From contig JAGLGJ010000010.1 of assembly GCA_023144075.1 (NCBI GenBank), positions 1-14,714 of the forward strand: a DNA stretch of 14,714 nt, read 5' to 3'. Numbering within the stretch: the first letter of the stretch is position 1; every line of letters starts with the position of its first letter. Both the position numbers and the translations under genes were made by a program. Below, in pieces: positions 14,478-14,714 of this stretch. The notes beneath the pieces are model-generated. The model did not search any database. It worked only from the letters and a program-made list of their open reading frames with translations, and was not told the DNA's origin. Origin of the DNA: Candidatus Bathyarchaeota archaeon. Lineage in GTDB: Archaea > Thermoproteota > Bathyarchaeia > 40CM-2-53-6 > RBG-13-38-9.

Positions 14478-14714
14478 TCATTTTATTTTATTAATTCTAT
14501 CAAGTTGGGAATGGATGGCCTTGATAGTTTCTGGAACATCGTTCTCAGCTACAACCAATATTATTTGGGAATTATGTGGAGCAAATATACCTCTTTTGAT
14601 GTTGATATGAGGAATTGAACCTATAGCCACAGAGGCAACGCCAGGAGAGACTCTCATCTTATCACCAATTAGTGTGACAATTCCCAGATCATATTCTACA
14701 CTCATCTCTCTATC
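14478..14714 (-). CDS. C-terminal ACT domain of a probable aspartate kinase (partial)
   Basis: The reading frame is open to the window edge, so only the last 78 residues are seen. They form one ACT domain: YDLGIVTLIGDKM, then SPGVASVAIGS, INIKRGI, IILVVAENDVPETIKAIHSQL. This order matches the terminal ACT domain of aspartate kinase (a VG-M strand, PGV helix, INI strand, SEI-like strand and AV-ALH helix). The SEI motif is here NSQI, a modest departure. Aspartate kinase makes aspartyl phosphate, the precursor of aspartate semialdehyde, which would feed the homocysteine operon in this window. A short stand-alone ACT protein is possible, since an in-frame ATG lies at 14705, but three more sense codons (D, R, E) precede it and the homology pattern suits a longer protein. 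Confidence 0.6.
   Translation of the reverse strand, partial: DREMSVEYDLGIVTLIGDKMRVSPGVASVAIGSIPHINIKRGIFAPHNSQIILVVAENDVPETIKAIHSQLDRINKIK

Noticed and set aside
14433..14618. Plus-strand frame beginning TTG near GGAGG
   Set aside because: It lies opposite the ACT domain of the aspartate kinase end, and the GGAGG overlaps the start codon itself so cannot serve it.
11093..14714. Lysine biosynthesis cluster made of dapA and aspartate kinase
   Set aside because: The genes are on opposite strands, separated by a membrane protein, and the aldolase lacks the DHDPS arginine and is fused to Fae.
1..14714. CRISPR arrays, insertion sequences, phage or integrase genes, rRNA and tRNA
   Set aside because: No regularly spaced repeats, transposase or integrase motifs, or structured RNA genes were seen on either strand.

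Overview
The window reads as a moderately AT-rich archaeal chromosome segment, most likely from the TACK group and possibly a Bathyarchaeia-like lineage. The evidence is an ESCRT-III/CdvB-type cell-division protein, an Alba chromatin protein, a TrpB2-type tryptophan synthase, a NucS/RecB-like nuclease domain, a tetrahydromethanopterin-type formaldehyde-activating enzyme (Fae) domain, the archaeal DUF39/NIL-ferredoxin/UPF0280 homocysteine cluster, frequent TTG starts and TATA-box promoters. The lineage is inferred from gene content only. I see no rRNA, tRNA, CRISPR array, integrase or insertion sequence, and no intergenic gap over 300 bases.

Layout. 127-1746 (+): Na+/phosphate cotransporter with a PhoU-like tail. 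1866-2504 (-): ESCRT-III-like protein with a palindrome in its promoter. 2596-3966 (-): trpB2, followed by a T8 tract. 4038-4559 (+): divergent HTH-ACT regulator. 4576-4959 (-): remnant of a glycosidase-like gene cut at both ends. 5048-5812 (-): secreted, C-terminally anchored CBM9/DOMON-like protein. 5945-6691 (+): NucS-like nuclease-fold protein with an altered catalytic motif. 6725-9326 (-): three-gene homocysteine biosynthesis operon. 9457-10452 (-): membrane-anchored caspase-fold-like protein. 10573-10917 (+): Alba. 11093-12580 (+): fusion of a DapA-superfamily aldolase with Fae. 12667-14361 (-): large type-I membrane protein with a duplicated ectodomain and a cytoplasmic coiled coil. 14478-14714 (-): C-terminal end of a probable aspartate kinase.

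Metabolic links. Aspartate kinase leads to aspartate semialdehyde, which is the carbon substrate proposed for the DUF39 homocysteine route. The ferredoxin and UPF0280 proteins of the operon belong to the same route, and the CBS pair on the DUF39 protein suggests S-adenosyl control. The aldolase-Fae fusion joins a pyruvate-type Schiff-base aldolase to the enzyme that captures formaldehyde on tetrahydromethanopterin. It resembles in logic the known archaeal Fae-Hps fusion but has a different partner, and it is the strongest candidate for an undescribed system here.

Regulation. Three TATA-like boxes (before the ESCRT-III gene, the HTH-ACT gene and the homocysteine operon) are each followed at once by an inverted repeat, where archaeal repressors usually bind. 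The UPF0280 gene has a strong Shine-Dalgarno sequence but no ATG, GTG or TTG at the expected place; an ATC sits there instead.
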